Positions 62,941-64,000 of a stretch of DNA of 64,000 nucleotides are shown here, one piece after another. Location of the stretch: contig NW_026971160.1 in the NCBI RefSeq assembly GCF_963678635.1, positions 30,567 through 94,566 of the forward strand, written 5' to 3'. A program made the position numbers and the translations under genes. The stretch's first letter is position 1. The number at the start of each line of letters is the position of its first letter. The stretch is from Symsagittifera roscoffensis. Its lineage: Eukaryota > Xenacoelomorpha > Acoela > Convolutidae. The notes under the pieces are model-generated. The model was not told where the DNA came from and did not search any database. It saw nothing but the letters and a program-made list of their open reading frames with translations.

Positions 62941-63064
62941 GGGGTCTAGGACTAAATCCCCCAGGATAAAATCCCGCCGGATATAATCCCACAGGACTAA
63001 ATCCCCCGTAGGACCAAATCCCTCTGGGACAAAATCCCCCAGTTTCTAGTTTAAAATCCCCCAC
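62941..63064 (+). repeat. Short tandem repeat, block 2
   Basis: The same 15-17-bp unit as 62574-62666, about seven copies in nearly the same variant order, with a GGGACAAAATCCCCC member. About 275 bp of unrelated sequence separates the blocks. Confidence 0.8.
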
Positions 63065-63156
63065 ATTCGAATTCAACAAAACAGCGACACTAAAACTTGA
63101 ATTAAAAGATGAAAGATAATTAACAGAAAAGAAGTAGATAGATTAAAGACTAAAAA

Positions 63157-63874
63157 CTAAAAGGACAAGTTAACAGCTATCGCTTTAAGATAATCCAACT
63201 CTTTGTAGTTAGCGACAGAGCATACAATTCTCTTTATCCTCCCAAAATTATCCTCTTTCCTTGTATGGACTTTCTTGCCGAGCTGCATTTGAGCAAAACT
63301 GAAAGATTGCAGTGATTGCTGCCTCTGAATTGCCTCAATGATCTTCCAACTGTCAGGATTTGACATTTGGAGCATGGATTCGAATCCACAGTGAAATCCT
63401 TCAAGGGCATTGTTTGTTCTGGGGAGGTCGTCAATGGTCCTGAAGTAAACCTTCCACATATCCATGTCGAATCGCGATTTCCGTCTCGTCGAGTTACGCA
63501 TTTCTTTGCCTACAAAGGTGTCCTCAAAATAATTCTTGATGTCGTCAGGAATGTGGCAAGTTACTAGTATTTGTTTATACCAGGCTTCTACAAGTAAGGG
63601 TGGGGCAAACGCAAGAGCAGCTAAAAGACGTATAGCTAGGTTAAAGTCTTTGTCCTCGCGACACTGAACTGCATAACCAAATTCGAGTATCTTTCTGTAA
63701 ATGGCTTGCGAGAAGTGAAAGAAACAACCTTTGATTTCTGTGTCTAGAAAGTCGTCACCCACAGAATTGATGCAAGCCATTTCAAAGTCCATTATGATTG
63801 AACTGGGGGGGGGGGGGACGATATCTGCTTTCAATGGGGTGATTAAATTGCGACCACGCAAATTGGTATCACAC
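63157..63874 (-). CDS. MULE transposase, terminal exon (gene continues beyond the window)
   Basis: An open exon from a splice acceptor TGTAACAG (exon start 63874) to the stop at 63157-63159; no ATG starts it, so earlier exons lie outside the window. It shows the acidic motif IIMDFEMA, then GCFFHFSQAIYRKI, ALAFAPP, LPRTNNALEGFHCGF and a SWKIIEAIQRQQSL tail: the second half of a MULE transposase, with the acidic and TNN-E motifs preserved. No stop interrupts it, so the copy may be young. A C run on the coding strand (63807-63819 on the plus strand as G) encodes PPPP and may be length-variable. It is a relative of the FLYWCH/MULE gene at 36627-40315. Confidence 0.75.
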
Positions 63875-64000
63875 CTGTTACACTAATCGTTTTGCTGGGA
63901 CTATATCGGGTGTTAATTTGTTTATCAGTCAACATAAATTAACGTTAAATTAAGTTCAAAATCATGTTCAAAATTTCGGCTTCCCCCAAAATCAACATTC

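Noticed and set aside
62438-63079. Minus-strand frames with GGF/GDL-like repeats
   Set aside because: They are translations of the 16-bp tandem repeats; not genes.
1-64000. CRISPR arrays, operons of bacterial type, rRNA genes
   Set aside because: Spliceosomal introns, metazoan gene families and LTR elements show a eukaryotic nuclear locus; no such features were seen.

Overview
The window is nuclear DNA from an intron-rich, AT-rich invertebrate animal. The evidence is a complete innexin gap-junction gene (innexins are the gap-junction family of protostomes and several other invertebrate groups), a complete five-exon ALG2 gene, GT-AG introns, AATAAA signals and a dense, layered load of metazoan-type transposons. 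I cannot name the phylum from sequence alone.

Layout. 1-3157: no gene seen. 3174-29913 (+): an eight-exon innexin of about 521 codons. Its second intron is swollen by element A (7120-25963), an 18.8-kb LTR retrotransposon in the same orientation, with two LTRs that look identical and a TTTT target duplication. Introns 1, 2 and 5 also hold two hAT-type MITEs, an inverted repeat pair and a splice-site-like tandem repeat. 29925-36626: intergenic, made of decayed repeats. 36627-40315 (-): a four-exon FLYWCH/MULE-transposase-derived gene that has lost an expected catalytic residue and is probably domesticated. 40646-45989 (-): ALG2, with repeats in its last intron. 45990-49498: repeats only. 49499-60150 (+): element B, a second env-bearing Ty3/gypsy-like element with a truncated 3' LTR and several frame breaks. 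60770-61330 (-): a dead LINE. 62574-63065: short tandem repeats. 63157-63874 (-): last exon of a second, better preserved MULE transposase.

The two most unusual systems are the retroelements. Element A carries the normal Ty3/gypsy order (Gag, zinc knuckle, protease, RT, RNase H, integrase). Around it are at least five further open frames: a basic 155-aa protein before Gag, two tiny hydrophobic proteins, a 378-codon frame with no AUG, a large signal-peptide/membrane-anchored Env, and an unrecognised 599-aa protein. Several adjacent frames overlap as ATGA stop-starts. Its Gag-Pol frame is continuous for about 8.2 kb except for two in-frame UGA codons, one at the edge of capsid and one between capsid and nucleocapsid.

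Element B has a textbook A_AAA_AAC frameshift signal at the Gag stop. Fused to the C-terminal end of its Pol is a recognisable TARG1/OARD1-like macrodomain, the fold that binds or removes ADP-ribose. A captured ADP-ribosyl-hydrolase-like domain in an LTR retrotransposon is the single most interesting observation here. Splice sites were placed by eye; every junction used keeps frame and matches the consensus of the protein family.
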